This document shows, piece after piece, positions 9,940 to 18,179 of a stretch of DNA of 18,179 bases. The position numbers and the translations under genes were made by a program. The stretch lies in assembly GCA_964424505.1 (NCBI GenBank), contig CAYRIQ010000014.1:1-18179 (forward strand). Direction: 5' to 3'. The DNA comes from CAJBLF01 sp964424505. Lineage in GTDB: Bacteria; Patescibacteriota; Gracilibacteria; Absconditabacterales; Absconditicoccaceae. How positions within the stretch are numbered: position 1 is the stretch's first letter; every line of letters begins with the position of its first letter. Below the pieces are notes generated by a model. That model saw only the letters and a program-made list of their open reading frames with translations. It ran no database searches and had not been told where the DNA came from.

Positions 9940-12900
9940 TTATTTTTTTACTTCTTCTGGGACTTCAGGCAATTTGGTTTCATCAGTATTCATACCAAGT
10001 CTTGCTTCCATCTCTGCATCGACAAATTCTCTTTTTCTTCCATATTTTTTACCTGAATACTCTTTGAGTATAGGCACTATCCTTTTGTTTTGATAGGTTG
10101 TTGTATAGATCATATTCATACTAAATGCACGAGTAGTCGCATTGTCTATATTGAGTTTGACGTATGCTTTATAGTTTGCTATACCTACAATATCTTCAGT
10201 TGACAATACTGGGGCATATTCTTTTTCAAGAAACTCAGCGTCGGGGGCACCAACTTTAAATGATTGCATCGTACCCACGTTACCAAAAACTGCAGCTTTT
10301 ACATCATTTTTTCCACCACCCACATCACCAAGTCCTTTTGGTGGATCAAGCTGAGCGATATATTGGTGAGCCATGATGAGTGAAAGTCTATACTTTCTTG
10401 CTTCTGATAAAATATCTGCAAAGGTACCTGATACAAAATTTTGGAACTCATCGACATAGAGGAAAAAATCTTTTCTGTCTTCCTCTTTTTGTCTTGCTCT
10501 CGCCATCGCTGCGGTATATATCTTAGATACGATAATCATACCTAGTAAGTTAGCATTTGATTCTCAAATTTTACCTTTGCTGAGATTGATAATCAATATC
10601 TTTTTATTGTCCATAATATCTTCAAACTTAAACGCTGATTTCGTTTGTCCGATGATATTTCTGATGAGTCTATTGGTATTGAACGAGACAAATTTTGCTG
10701 AGAAATACGGGATTATTTCTTGTTTTTCCTTTTCTCCCATAGCATTAAATGTCTTTTCCCATCGATTTTTTACGGTAGGATTTGTTACTTTTTTGACTTT
10801 ATATTCTCTATATCCTTCGTCGGTGAAGAGTCTTACAATATCCAGAAGGGTAGGTCTATCCTCGAAGTCTTCAAGTAGTGTTAGGCTTCAGTATTTAAAA
10901 TATTCTTGAAGTCTTGGACCAAAAATTTCTGGACCAAACATTTTGATAAATATCTCTGTAGCATCGTTGACGACCCTGTCTGCTTCATCCAAAATATTGA
11001 TTTCATACAGATTCAATCACATTGGTCTTTCTTCATCTCAAGCATCGAAATAGACAATATCTTTTGCTCTTTCTTTCGGGATGTATGCTAGCATATCTTC
11101 AGCCAAATCACCATGTGGATCTATCAAACATATACCATCACCATTTCGAATATCTTGTCTTGCTATGGTTTGTAAAAAAACTGACTTTCATGTACCTGAT
11201 TTCCCGATACAATAATGATGCCTCATCCTATCATCTCTCTTCATATAAACCGGAGAAAGTGTATTTCTGTAAATATTTGTTCATAATAATATTGCATCTT
11301 TAAATAATTTATATCAGAATCATTTTCTCTGAGAGATAGAGGTAATGAATTTTTGTGTGATTCATTTTTTATCTACCTTTTCAACGATTTCTTTTCCCTG
11401 CAATTGCTTTTGAGTAAGGTTTTCTATAGGAGTTAAAACTTCTTCATTATAGATTGTTTCGCTGACTGCTCGATGTTTTTTGTAGTCAGCAAGTATATCA
11501 TCCAGTTTTCCTCATTTATAACTTTCTGCCAAAGTTCCTCACATAATATAGCCATTAAACTCTTTTGGCATAGGGAGATTTTCTGGTGCAGGAAGTACCT
11601 TATATTGCATCCATGAAATAATAGGTGAACGATTGTAGGTGGCATCCGGGAAATGAAAAAGTGATGTGAGCTCATTTATTCATAGCACATTTTTTGCAAA
11701 GAAAAATCTTGTAATAAAATTGTTGGCTGCTATTTTTCGAAAAGGCTTGAAAAATCGTCCAAATATATCACTTTTCCCTTGTGGTTCTATGAGCTCATTT
11801 CCATATTCATCTCCATAAATAGTGAGTGAACTTACTATTTGATCTAAATTTGATTCTAAGTTTGCATGATCATCAGAGCTTGTAGTGACTAATATAGCCG
11901 TATTGAAAAATGGTAATGCTGATTCCTCTCCCATAGCATTGAGATAGTCTTCTTTTGCTTTTACCATACGTACCATAGTGACCGTTTCTTCTTCTTTTTT
12001 TGAGCTTAAAAGTTTTTGACTTGGTCAATTGATTAAAAATCCAATGAGTTTTCGTGGCATGATAAAATATGTCCGCCATGCTGTATTTGTTCCATAAATA
12101 GAAAGATTTTTATATAATCTATCTACTGCTTTTTGTGCTTTTTTATTGAATCGATCTCCCATAGGTTTTATAGGGATGATGATAGTAAGCGTATCGTATT
12201 TGGATATTTTGCCTATGGCATCGATAATATTGTTGATAGGATCATCAGGTTGTTGTTTATATGTTTTGATATTGTATAGTGGATTTTTTTTTGGTTCTAT
12301 AGGGATAATGTCGTTATATTTTTTTTTGAAAAATTTAGGTTTTAGTGTCCTTTCTATTGAACAGTTTGGAAATTGTGCTGAAATTGCTCCTTCCAAAATT
12401 TGTTGATATTCTGGATAAGTTCCTATGATAAAATTAAGTAATCCGTCCTCATAGTGGTATATCATTGTCGTTTTTGGCTTATCAAAAATCTTTGTCATAA
12501 AGTTTTCTTTGAAACTTAATCCACCAATTTTATGAAAATTATGAAAAACCTGACTCATACGTCATATTTTTTCTTTCATATCTTTTGCCAATTCTTTTTC
12601 TTGCTCACGATCAAGTTTGCTTTGTCCTCTTGGAAGCAAAATTTTAAGATATATTATTCTTCTAGAATTAAATACATCGTAAAAAAATCTTAATATATTT
12701 TTTATGACAATAAGAAATAGTATACTGACAATACAAATAAATAATCAATTTATAGCATATTGTCCATAATCATTTATGATATTTTTTCGACTTGTTTGTG
12801 TGCTTGTTGTAGTTTGTATAATTTGTTGATCTTTTTCACTAGGTACTGTAGTAAATCCTGGTCATTGTACTATTTTTGGTGGTATGTAATTTTTTCCCAA

Positions 12901-13059
12901 TAAAAAATTTTTTATCTGAGTTGTTCCTCACATCACTTGCATACATCATACCTTATTTTTTCATCGTGCAGAACTTGTCATTTGTGATATGTTTTCGAGT
13001 GTTGCAGGATTTTTTTGGTAGATGTTTTGTATAAGTTCTTCACATAATCATAATTCCAT
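9940..13059 (-). CDS. Membrane-anchored TraD/VirB4-like secretion or DNA-transfer ATPase
   Basis: Reading TGA as Gly joins several fragments into one 1039-residue protein (ATG 13059, TAA 9940-9942). Residues 1-100 are polar. One membrane segment lies at about 102-122 (INGLFICIVSILFLIVI). A basic stretch follows, then a cytoplasmic region of about 450 residues containing FHNFHKIGG and IYGTNTAWRTYFIM. The C-terminal ATPase has Walker A IGKSGTGKS at about 618-626, GDGICLIDPHGDLAED after it, and Walker B FLYVDEFQNF with Asp870 and Glu871, then SEARKYRLSLIMAHQYIAQL. These are hallmarks of the type IV secretion coupling/VirB4 and HerA-TraG ATPase superfamily. Single-TM proteins of this type are common in Patescibacteria, where a role in pili, secretion or DNA uptake has been proposed. 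The Gly just before the Walker A Lys is TGA (11188-11190). It follows the membrane-protein gene by 129 bases on the same strand. Confidence 0.8.
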
Positions 13060-13188
13060 GCTATTACTTACTAAACGATAAAATCAATGTTTGTTTTATT
13101 GTTGCTTATGTAAGTATACTTGAAAAAATGCTTTTGTACAAAAACACCTGGCTTTTTATTATTGTTTTGAGCCATTTTATGTAAAATA

Positions 13189-14091
13189 TTATATAATCGT
13201 TGTTTCTTTCCCGTATGATGATAGGTCTTTGGGTAAAGTATCATAAATTTCTTGTCGAAAGTAAGCAAAAAATGCTCTTACAATTGCAGTTGCATATGCT
13301 CAAAATATAATACCTCAAAAAAGTATCCCATAGACAGTCCACTTGATACTTGGATACTGGATAATATTGAACACAATAGCTAAATAAATAAGCATGATAG
13401 GTAGTATATATATGATGAGTAAATTTATGGAATAATTGATAAGTAATGTCGTTTGAATTCTGGCATATTTTGTGCTTGTTTTGAAGTTTTTTAATGTTAG
13501 TATGCAACTTTTTATTACCGCATCATATACTCATTTTCTTTCTATCGTTATGATATATCTTGTATGGATTTTGAGTGAATTAATGACAGACATACCTACA
13601 AATCGTAGTACGAGGAAAAAGAGTGAGGTGCTAGTAAATTGATGTCCTGATACTGCTATTTTTATAACGGTCAGCCAGTATACGGTCGGGGAAAAAAACA
13701 ATGAGAGTATTCAAAATTCAAACATAGGAAAAAAATCTTCTTTTCATTTTTTTAGTGCACTTCTAATGCTTTTATTGTCATCATTTATGTAATGAATGAT
13801 AGCAGCTTGTCCGATAGGATAAATGATAGAATATGCTATAAATAGTAGTATTGCTATACCAATTACTCGATTTATAACGTGGTTGGAATTTATTTCTTGT
13901 ACAAAAAATTCAGTGATTTTGCCTACATATAGACCATTTTCATAATTTCTTGCGAAGAGCGTATTTATGTTTAATATAATCAATAAGCTTGCAATTAATG
14001 AATGGAAAAATGAAGTCGCCAATGTTAATCTTACGATTTTATGGTTGTGTTTTATATATTCTATGGATTTTTGGAGTATGGTTTTGATCAT
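13189..14091 (-). CDS. Polytopic membrane protein, function unknown
   Basis: The 300-residue product (ATG 14091, TAA 13189-13191) has about six hydrophobic segments, among them TLATSFFHSLIASLLIILNI, VIGIAILLFIAYSIIYPIGQ, GILSLFFSPTVYWLTVI, LLIIYILPIMLIYLAIVF and GILFGGIIFGAYATAIVRAFF. Loops are basic. The C-terminus (FRQEIYDTLPKDLSS...) is probably cytoplasmic. The overall look is that of the uncharacterised multi-pass proteins found next to TraG/VirB4-like ATPases in small genomes, but I cannot name a family. The gene lies upstream of the ATPase on the same strand with 129 bases between them and may be co-transcribed, so it might be its membrane partner; that is inference from order. Few TGA codons fall in it: one (13744) breaks the standard-code frame, with others downstream. 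Confidence 0.7.
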
Positions 14092-14179
14092 AACTATTCA
14101 TGTCAATGAAGTGTGTAAGTGTATCCTTATCTTTAAGGAAAATTGTTTTGTAGACAATAGAAATTTTAGTATATTAGTA

Positions 14180-14207
14180 TTGCAACATTTGGTCAAATAT
14201 GTATAGT
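14180..14207 (+). promoter_or_regulatory. Candidate promoter for the 14272-gatA pair
   Basis: TTGCAA (14180-14185) and TATAGT (14202-14207) are 16 bases apart and point to the plus-strand gene at 14272. The region 14092-14271 lies between divergent genes and holds no coding sequence. A small inverted repeat (CCTTA/TAAGG, about 14130-14145) is also present. No equally good promoter is visible for the minus-strand gene at 14091. Confidence 0.45.
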
Positions 14208-14271
14208 GATTGTTGTGTAATTATCTCATGATAGTTTTTTGTTTTGTTACTTTATTTTTTCTTCTTTTTCT

Positions 14272-14772
14272 ATGAAATTTATAAAAAGATTTATTTTTTT
14301 TGTGCTAGTGTTTTTGTTGGCTTTTTTTGTTTATCGTCTTATTAGTCCTACTTCAGCCAAAAACTTTTTGAATGATATACAGTCATTTGCCAATGATACT
14401 CTAGGTACACATTTTTCTGTACATAGTGGTGCTGTATTTACAGGCACTACCTTTGATGCTACATGATTGTTTCTTGAAAATACATGAATTATACAACCCA
14501 TCTCTGGTGATGAAGAACTTTTGCTCAATGATGTCTCACTTCCTTCCGAAAATTTTGATGTATTGACAGGATCTTCTCCATCGATTGTGGATTCGTGAGC
14601 AGTAATTCTTACCTCTTCTCTTGCTCCTTCGTTGCCTGTTGTTCAACCTACACCTACCTTGTCGCCAGTAGCTCCTAAGCAGATATTACCTAAAAAAACT
14701 ACAACGACTACATCTACTAAACCACAAGGACAAAGTGATATTTCAAAATTATTAGAAAATTTTAGTAATTAA
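14272..14772 (+). CDS. Membrane-anchored Pro/Thr/Ser-rich protein, function unknown
   Basis: The product has 166 residues. The N-terminus MKFIKRFIFFVLVFLLAFFVY is a basic patch followed by one membrane segment or uncleaved signal anchor. The rest should be outside the membrane: a short folded-looking part (NDIQSFANDTLGTHFSVHSG), an acidic stretch, and from about residue 105 a Pro/Thr/Ser-rich linker with PTPTLSPVAPK and a run of Thr. It ends in a short amphipathic tail (DISKLLENFSN). I recognise no family. A linker of this kind often spans the cell wall. ATG 14272 is chosen over the in-frame ATG at 14239 because it places lysines just before the hydrophobic segment. Three TGA codons encode Gly. 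It precedes gatA by 16 bases, so the two probably share a transcript. Confidence 0.65.
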
Positions 14773-14788
14773 TATTGTCTATTATACT

Positions 14789-16213
14789 ATGGAGCTTACT
14801 TTAAAAGATTATATTGCTAATAATAGTTATGTCCCTCGTGACATTGTTTTTCAATATACAGAAATAGCGAAAAAACTTAATACTGAATATTTTTCTTTTG
14901 TCAGATTTCATGATGAGTATGCTCAACATCATATGGAAGAATTTGCTACGAGACCCTTAAAAGCTGCTCCTATAGGTATCAAAGATATTATTTTGACTCA
15001 GGATTTCATTACTTCTTGTGGATCCAAAATGTTGGAAACATTTATCAGTCCTTATAGTGCAACGTGTTTTCTCAATTTAGAAAAAAATGGTTGATTAATG
15101 ATTGGCAAAACCAATATGGATGAATTTGCTATGTGATCTACTACAGAGACTTCTTATTTTGGTAAAACAAAAAATAAGTATGGTACTGATAGAATACCTG
15201 GATGAAGCTCAGGTTGATCTGCTATGGCAGTCGCTTCTGGTGCTTGTATGGCGGCTTTGGGAACTGATACGTGATGAAGTATTCGTCAACCGGCTGCTTG
15301 TTGTGGTATTGTGGGTATGAAACCTACGTATTGAATGGTTTCTCGTTATGGAGTACAATCAATGGCATCAAGTTTAGATCAAGTTGGTGTGATGACTAAA
15401 ACTGTAGATGATGCGGAAATATTACTCAAAGCTATTGCTGGTTTTGATCCTAAAGATTCGCAAAGTGATCCAAAAGCAGATGATTTCGTACATGATAAAA
15501 TCATCCTTGACGAACAATCAGTAAAAAAATTTAAAATATGAGTACCTAAAGAGGTGTTGTGAGATGGTTTAGATCCTCAGATTAAAACATTGTTTTTGGC
15601 TATTGTAGATAAGCTTCGTATAGCGTGAGTCGTTGTTGAAGATATTAGTTTGCCTATGCTAGCTTATTGTGTCCCTATGTATTACACCTTGATGCCTGCA
15701 GAGGTTAGCACCAATCTTGCGAGATTTGATGGTATCAAATTTTGATTACAATCTGATAGTATGGAAGCCAAAACGCTCCAACATTATTACGAAACTATTA
15801 GATCTCAGGGATTTGGAGAAGAAGTAAAGAGAAGAATTCTGCTTGGTACTTTTGTTTTGAGTTCGTCAAATTATGAATGATATTATCTCAAAGCACAAAA
15901 AACGAGGGAAGAATTACAAAAAGAATTTGATGCGCTTTTTGCAACATACGATATTATCCTTACTCCAACTATTCCAGAAGTTGCATGGAAAATAGGTTCA
16001 AGAAGTGATGATCCACTTAAAGTATATTTGGCAGATATGTATACTATCCCTGCAAATATGTGAGGATTGCCTGCAATGTCTATTCCCATGTGATTTGTAC
16101 AAGATCAATGAGAATCAATGCCAACAGGGATTCAACTTATGGCTGATAAACGGGCTGAAAATAAGCTATTTGGATTTGGTAGATATTTAGAAAAACTACT
16201 GAAAAATATATAG
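14789..16213 (+). CDS. gatA: Aspartyl/glutamyl-tRNA amidotransferase subunit A
   Basis: GatA releases ammonia from glutamine so that GatCAB can convert Glu-tRNA(Gln) or Asp-tRNA(Asn) to the correct aminoacyl-tRNA. The 474-residue protein has the normal family length. The amidase catalytic triad is complete: Lys65 in PIGIKDI, cis-Ser140 in PGGSSGGSA, and nucleophile Ser164 in DTGGSIRQPAA. The spacings of 75 and 24 residues equal those of the known Lys79/Ser154/Ser178 triad. Other family stretches include GKTNMDEFAMGS, GMKPTYGMVSRYG and LDQVGVMTKTVDDAE. About 15 glycines are TGA, including two of the four in GGSSGGS (15203 and 15215), and both glycines before the nucleophile are TGA TGA (15272-15277). 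GatB and GatC are not in the window. The gene ends with TAG, 48 bases before the broken tRNA copy. Confidence 0.95.
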
Positions 16214-16261
16214 TGAAAATGAAAGTTTTTTCTGTATATATTGTATATAATAAAAATATAT

Positions 16262-16316
16262 GATCTCGTCGTTTAATGGATACCCCGACATATCGGGGTG
16301 CGAAGGTTGTAATCCC
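16262..16316 (+). pseudogene. Truncated tRNA-Arg copy with a hairpin in place of the 5' anticodon arm
   Basis: Bases 16262-16282 repeat the first 21 bases of the intact tRNA-Arg at 16347 exactly, and 16299-16316 repeat 18 bases of its anticodon 3' side and variable loop (16379-16396). Between them CCCCGA-CATA-TCGGGG (16283-16298) forms a six-pair hairpin that replaces the 5' half of the anticodon stem. The T arm and the 3' acceptor strand are missing, so it cannot fold as a tRNA. Some 20 bases upstream of both copies are also similar (16241 on and 16326 on), so the duplication included the promoter area. A TATAAT lies at 16246-16251. Confidence 0.75.
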
Positions 16317-16346
16317 TATTATATGTTGAATGTAATAGAAATATAA

Positions 16347-16418
16347 GATCTCGTCGTTTAATGGATAGGACACAACCCTGCGAAGGTTGTAATCCCGGTT
16401 CGACTCCGGGCGAGGTCA
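16347..16418 (+). tRNA. tRNA-Arg (anticodon GCG)
   Basis: The 72 bases fold as a complete tRNA. The acceptor pairs GATCTCG with CGAGGTC (one G-T pair), discriminator A, and CCA is not encoded. The D arm is GTTT...GGAC. The anticodon stem CAACC/GGTTG encloses loop CTGCGAA, giving anticodon GCG, which reads CGC and CGU. The variable loop is TAAT and the T arm is CCCGG-TTCGACT-CCGGG. Most bacteria instead use an ACG anticodon edited to inosine for these codons. Confidence 0.9.
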
Positions 16419-16427
16419 ATTTTCAGA

Positions 16428-16454
16428 GTTCTCCAAATGTGGAGGATTTTTTTT
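16428..16454 (+). terminator. Intrinsic terminator after tRNA-Arg
   Basis: CTCCA (16431-16435) pairs with TGGAG (16440-16444) around AATG, followed by GA and a run of eight T (16447-16454). It sits 10 bases after the tRNA end and closes the plus-strand unit before the convergent minus-strand gene that stops at 16477. Confidence 0.75.
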
Positions 16455-16476
16455 ATTTCAAGATTTTTTCTAATAG

Positions 16477-17481
16477 TTATATTATCTTCATATCTATTAA
16501 GGTTTTTTGCATTTTTAATATTTTTTTTTGATAAGGGTAGACTTTTGTTGGGATTTCTAAAAAACTCGCTATTAGAAATAAATGCAATCTACTACTAATT
16601 ACTATTTGAGCTTGTGCAAGTATTTTGATAAAATTTTCAAAATCTTCTTCTCGATCTAAAATAATAAATCGCTGATCTTTTATCTGTGCACCGATTTGTA
16701 TTTTATGGATATATTGCATATCATTATATTGTGAATTTTTACCTTTTGCAATAGGTACGTAATATACTGCATATCATTTGTTATAATAGCTTTTTACTTC
16801 TTGAATGATTTGAGGAAGGAATTTTTCTGCATTTTTGTTGAGATTGACTACTATGTATTTCTTTCATTTTTCATTTTTTATGTCTCATTTTTTATTTTTT
16901 CCCCAATTATAAGCAAAAAAACTTGTATCCATAAAAAATTCTCCATCCTGAAATCCATATTTTTTAAGATCGTGAATGGTCTCATGATCTCTTGCGAAGA
17001 TACGTTTCGTCCTTTTGAGAAGGATATTGAAAAGGAATCTGTTGAATATGTTTTTTGGTAGTTGTATTCATCACATAAGATAACGAGGTTTGTGAAAGCA
17101 GGGGAGAAGTGATACCAATCGATATCGATAAGAATGTTTATTTTCTTCTGTGATGATTTCTCCTCATCCGATAATCACGGCGTCAGTTTTTTTGTAAAGT
17201 TTTCGTTCTCTCAATTTGCCTTGACGGATATATTGCACCCGGGTGCGAATACCTTTTGGTATCTCAGTTATAAAGGTGATTGTGCTTGTATCGATACATT
17301 GGCTAAAAAAGTTTTTGAGCCAAATAGGATCATATGCTGCGATAGTTATATTTTTTTTTGCTTTGAGTAACAATTTTACTGTTCACAACAAAATCAGCTC
17401 GTCTCCTAAGTTTCTATAGGATCGATTGCCGATGATGAGAATATTTTTTTCTGGAATATGTAAAGTATTATTAACTTTCAT
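16477..17481 (-). CDS. Polysaccharide pyruvyltransferase family protein (CsaB-like)
   Basis: The 334-residue product reads through several TGA codons (ATG 17481, TAA 16477-16479). Enzymes of this family transfer pyruvate from phosphoenolpyruvate to sugars of cell-wall polymers; CsaB-type pyruvylation creates the ligand for S-layer homology domains. The N-terminus ILIIGNRSYRNLGDELIL matches the family's SGYYGxxNxGDEAIL nucleotide-sugar-type strand and loop. DAVIIGGGEIITEEN matches the GGGGLxxD region. The C-terminal part ISSRLHLFLIASFLEIPTKVYPYQKK with His300 matches the conserved xxRLHxxxxAxxxxxPxxxIxYxxK motif. Motif order and length support the family; the exact substrate is unknown. An in-frame ATG at 17496 would add five residues. 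It follows the hypothetical gene at 18130-17549 but a terminator separates them. A link to anchoring surface proteins is inference. Confidence 0.75.
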
Positions 17482-17496
17482 GTGTGTGAATAACAT

Positions 17497-17527
17497 AAAA
17501 AGGACTACCCTTTGTATAGTAGTCCTT
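17497..17527 (-). terminator. Intrinsic terminator after the 18130-17549 gene
   Basis: On the minus strand AAGGACTAC (17527-17519) and GTAGTCCTT (17508-17500) form a nine-pair stem with a 10-base loop, followed by T residues (17501-17497). It lies 22 bases after the TAA of the upstream gene and just before the start of the pyruvyltransferase gene. Confidence 0.75.
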
Positions 17528-17540
17528 CGTGGTTATTCAA
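17513..17540 (-). promoter_or_regulatory. Candidate promoter overlapping the terminator hairpin
   Basis: On the minus strand TTGAAT (17540-17535) and TATACA (17518-17513) are 16 bases apart. The -10 box lies in the loop of the terminator hairpin. Transcription would begin near 17506 and give a short leader to the pyruvyltransferase start at 17481 or 17496. The match is fair, not perfect. Confidence 0.4.
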
Positions 17541-17548
17541 TAGAAATT

Positions 17549-18130
17549 TTATTGTGTTTTAGCTGCTGGTTTCCAAAATTTGAGTGTATTGAGATAGTCA
17601 CAATATGCTTGTTTATTGGTTTCTAATGTTGTAGAAACTGTTTGTAATTTTGAAGTAAATCGGCCTCCAGAAATGGCACTAGTTTCTAGTTTCCAGACTT
17701 CATATCGTTTAGTATTGTCAAATTCTATGTTTCCTGTGACGGTATCTATATGAAATGGTTGTTCACTTTGTGCTGTATTATCCTTGAATATTTGATGTAG
17801 ACGATTGGTAAGATTTGCTGATGCAAAAAGATCTGTATAACTTGGAAATACGTATTCACCTGTTTTATTAGAAAACTTTTTTATTTCTTTTTTATTCAAA
17901 TCAATTGCTGTCTTTTCATTGTAGGTTTGCATATATGTGTTTCCTCATTCTTGGAAAATTTTTATTTCTTTGTTTCACAAATTATCTTTTGGCATAGTGT
18001 CATAAAAGTTATCCATTCCTGTTTTAATAGCATTCTTGTCTGTAGTAGTAACGCCAACTAATCCATCTATCTGGGTGTGTAAAATTTCTTTTTGTTTTTT
18101 TGTATTTTCTGTATCTACCAAATTTGGCAT
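17549..18130 (-). CDS. Hypothetical protein, function unknown
   Basis: The ATG at 18130 gives 193 residues (MPNLVDTENTKKQKEILHTQ...) ending at TAA 17549-17551. The frame remains open upstream to the window edge, so an earlier start cannot be excluded, but 18130 is the only ATG seen. The protein is soluble and polar, with no signal peptide or membrane segment. It has a helical N-terminal part, a segment rich in Lys and Asn (AIDLNKKEIKKFSNKTGEYVF), and a C-terminal part with FHIDTVTGNIEFDNTKRYEVW that looks like beta strands, then a helix. Glycines at about 71-72 (QEGGNTY) include TGA. I recognise no family. The terminator at 17497-17527 follows directly. Confidence 0.65.
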
Positions 18131-18179
18131 AATTAAAAAAAACGTGTGGTTAAAATAACTATAAACAGTAGAAGAGAAT

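Noticed and set aside
12146..12406. Plus-strand hydrophobic open frame
   Set aside because: It is antisense to the continuous ATPase reading frame.
13071..13268. Minus-strand small open frame between the membrane protein and ATPase genes
   Set aside because: It largely overlaps the C-terminal coding region of the membrane protein in another frame, and its composition is that of a shadow frame.
15102..15320. Plus-strand frame read as a separate small protein
   Set aside because: It is a shifted frame inside gatA; the true frame carries the amidase signature.
16262..16316. A second functional tRNA-Arg
   Set aside because: The T arm and the 3' acceptor strand are missing and the anticodon stem is replaced by another hairpin.
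1..18179. CRISPR array, transposon or phage genes
   Set aside because: No regularly spaced repeats, transposase motifs or phage proteins were seen on either strand.

Overview
The window comes from an AT-rich bacterium that reads UGA as glycine (genetic code 25). This points to the candidate phyla Gracilibacteria (BD1-5) or Absconditabacteria (SR1). Under the standard code every large gene here breaks into pieces. With TGA read as Gly they become intact, full-length, recognisable proteins, and the TGA codons fall on invariant glycines: the SecA Walker A motif and its GRGTDI motif, the GatA GGSSGGS signature, and the Walker A of a TraD/VirB4-like ATPase. Every gene whose end lies in the window terminates at TAA or TAG. 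All coordinates below use TGA = Gly. No clear Shine-Dalgarno sequence precedes the starts.

Layout from left to right. (1) Minus strand, 1-2228: a large exported surface protein with a signal peptide, a LamG domain and Ig-like repeats, cut by the left edge and driven by a near-consensus promoter. (2) Plus strand, 2395-4826: holA (DNA polymerase III delta), a small exported helical protein, and an overlapping glutamate-racemase-like protein that appears to have lost its catalytic residues. A 26-bp perfect palindrome ends the group. (3) Minus strand, 4868-5242: an unrecognised basic protein with no TGA codon, followed by about 300 bases of repeat-rich intergenic DNA. (4) Plus strand, 5549-9928: secA, unusually long, then mtaB, a radical-SAM tRNA methylthiotransferase. 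(5) Minus strand, 14091-9940: a polytopic membrane protein, then a large membrane-anchored TraD/VirB4-like ATPase. (6) Plus strand, 14272-16213: a membrane-anchored Pro/Thr-rich protein and gatA. (7) 16262-16454: a broken tRNA-Arg copy, an intact tRNA-Arg(GCG) and a terminator. (8) Minus strand, 18130-16477: a hypothetical protein, a terminator with an embedded promoter, and a polysaccharide pyruvyltransferase of the CsaB type.

Functionally the region mixes housekeeping genes (replication clamp loader, protein export, tRNA modification, Gln-tRNA amidation) with envelope functions (surface adhesin-like protein, secretion or DNA-transfer ATPase, cell-wall polymer pyruvylation). That mix fits a small, host-attached cell. 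I see no CRISPR array, transposase, phage gene or defence system. The most unusual items are the degenerate racemase, the tRNA-Arg remnant with a grafted hairpin, and the insertion in SecA.
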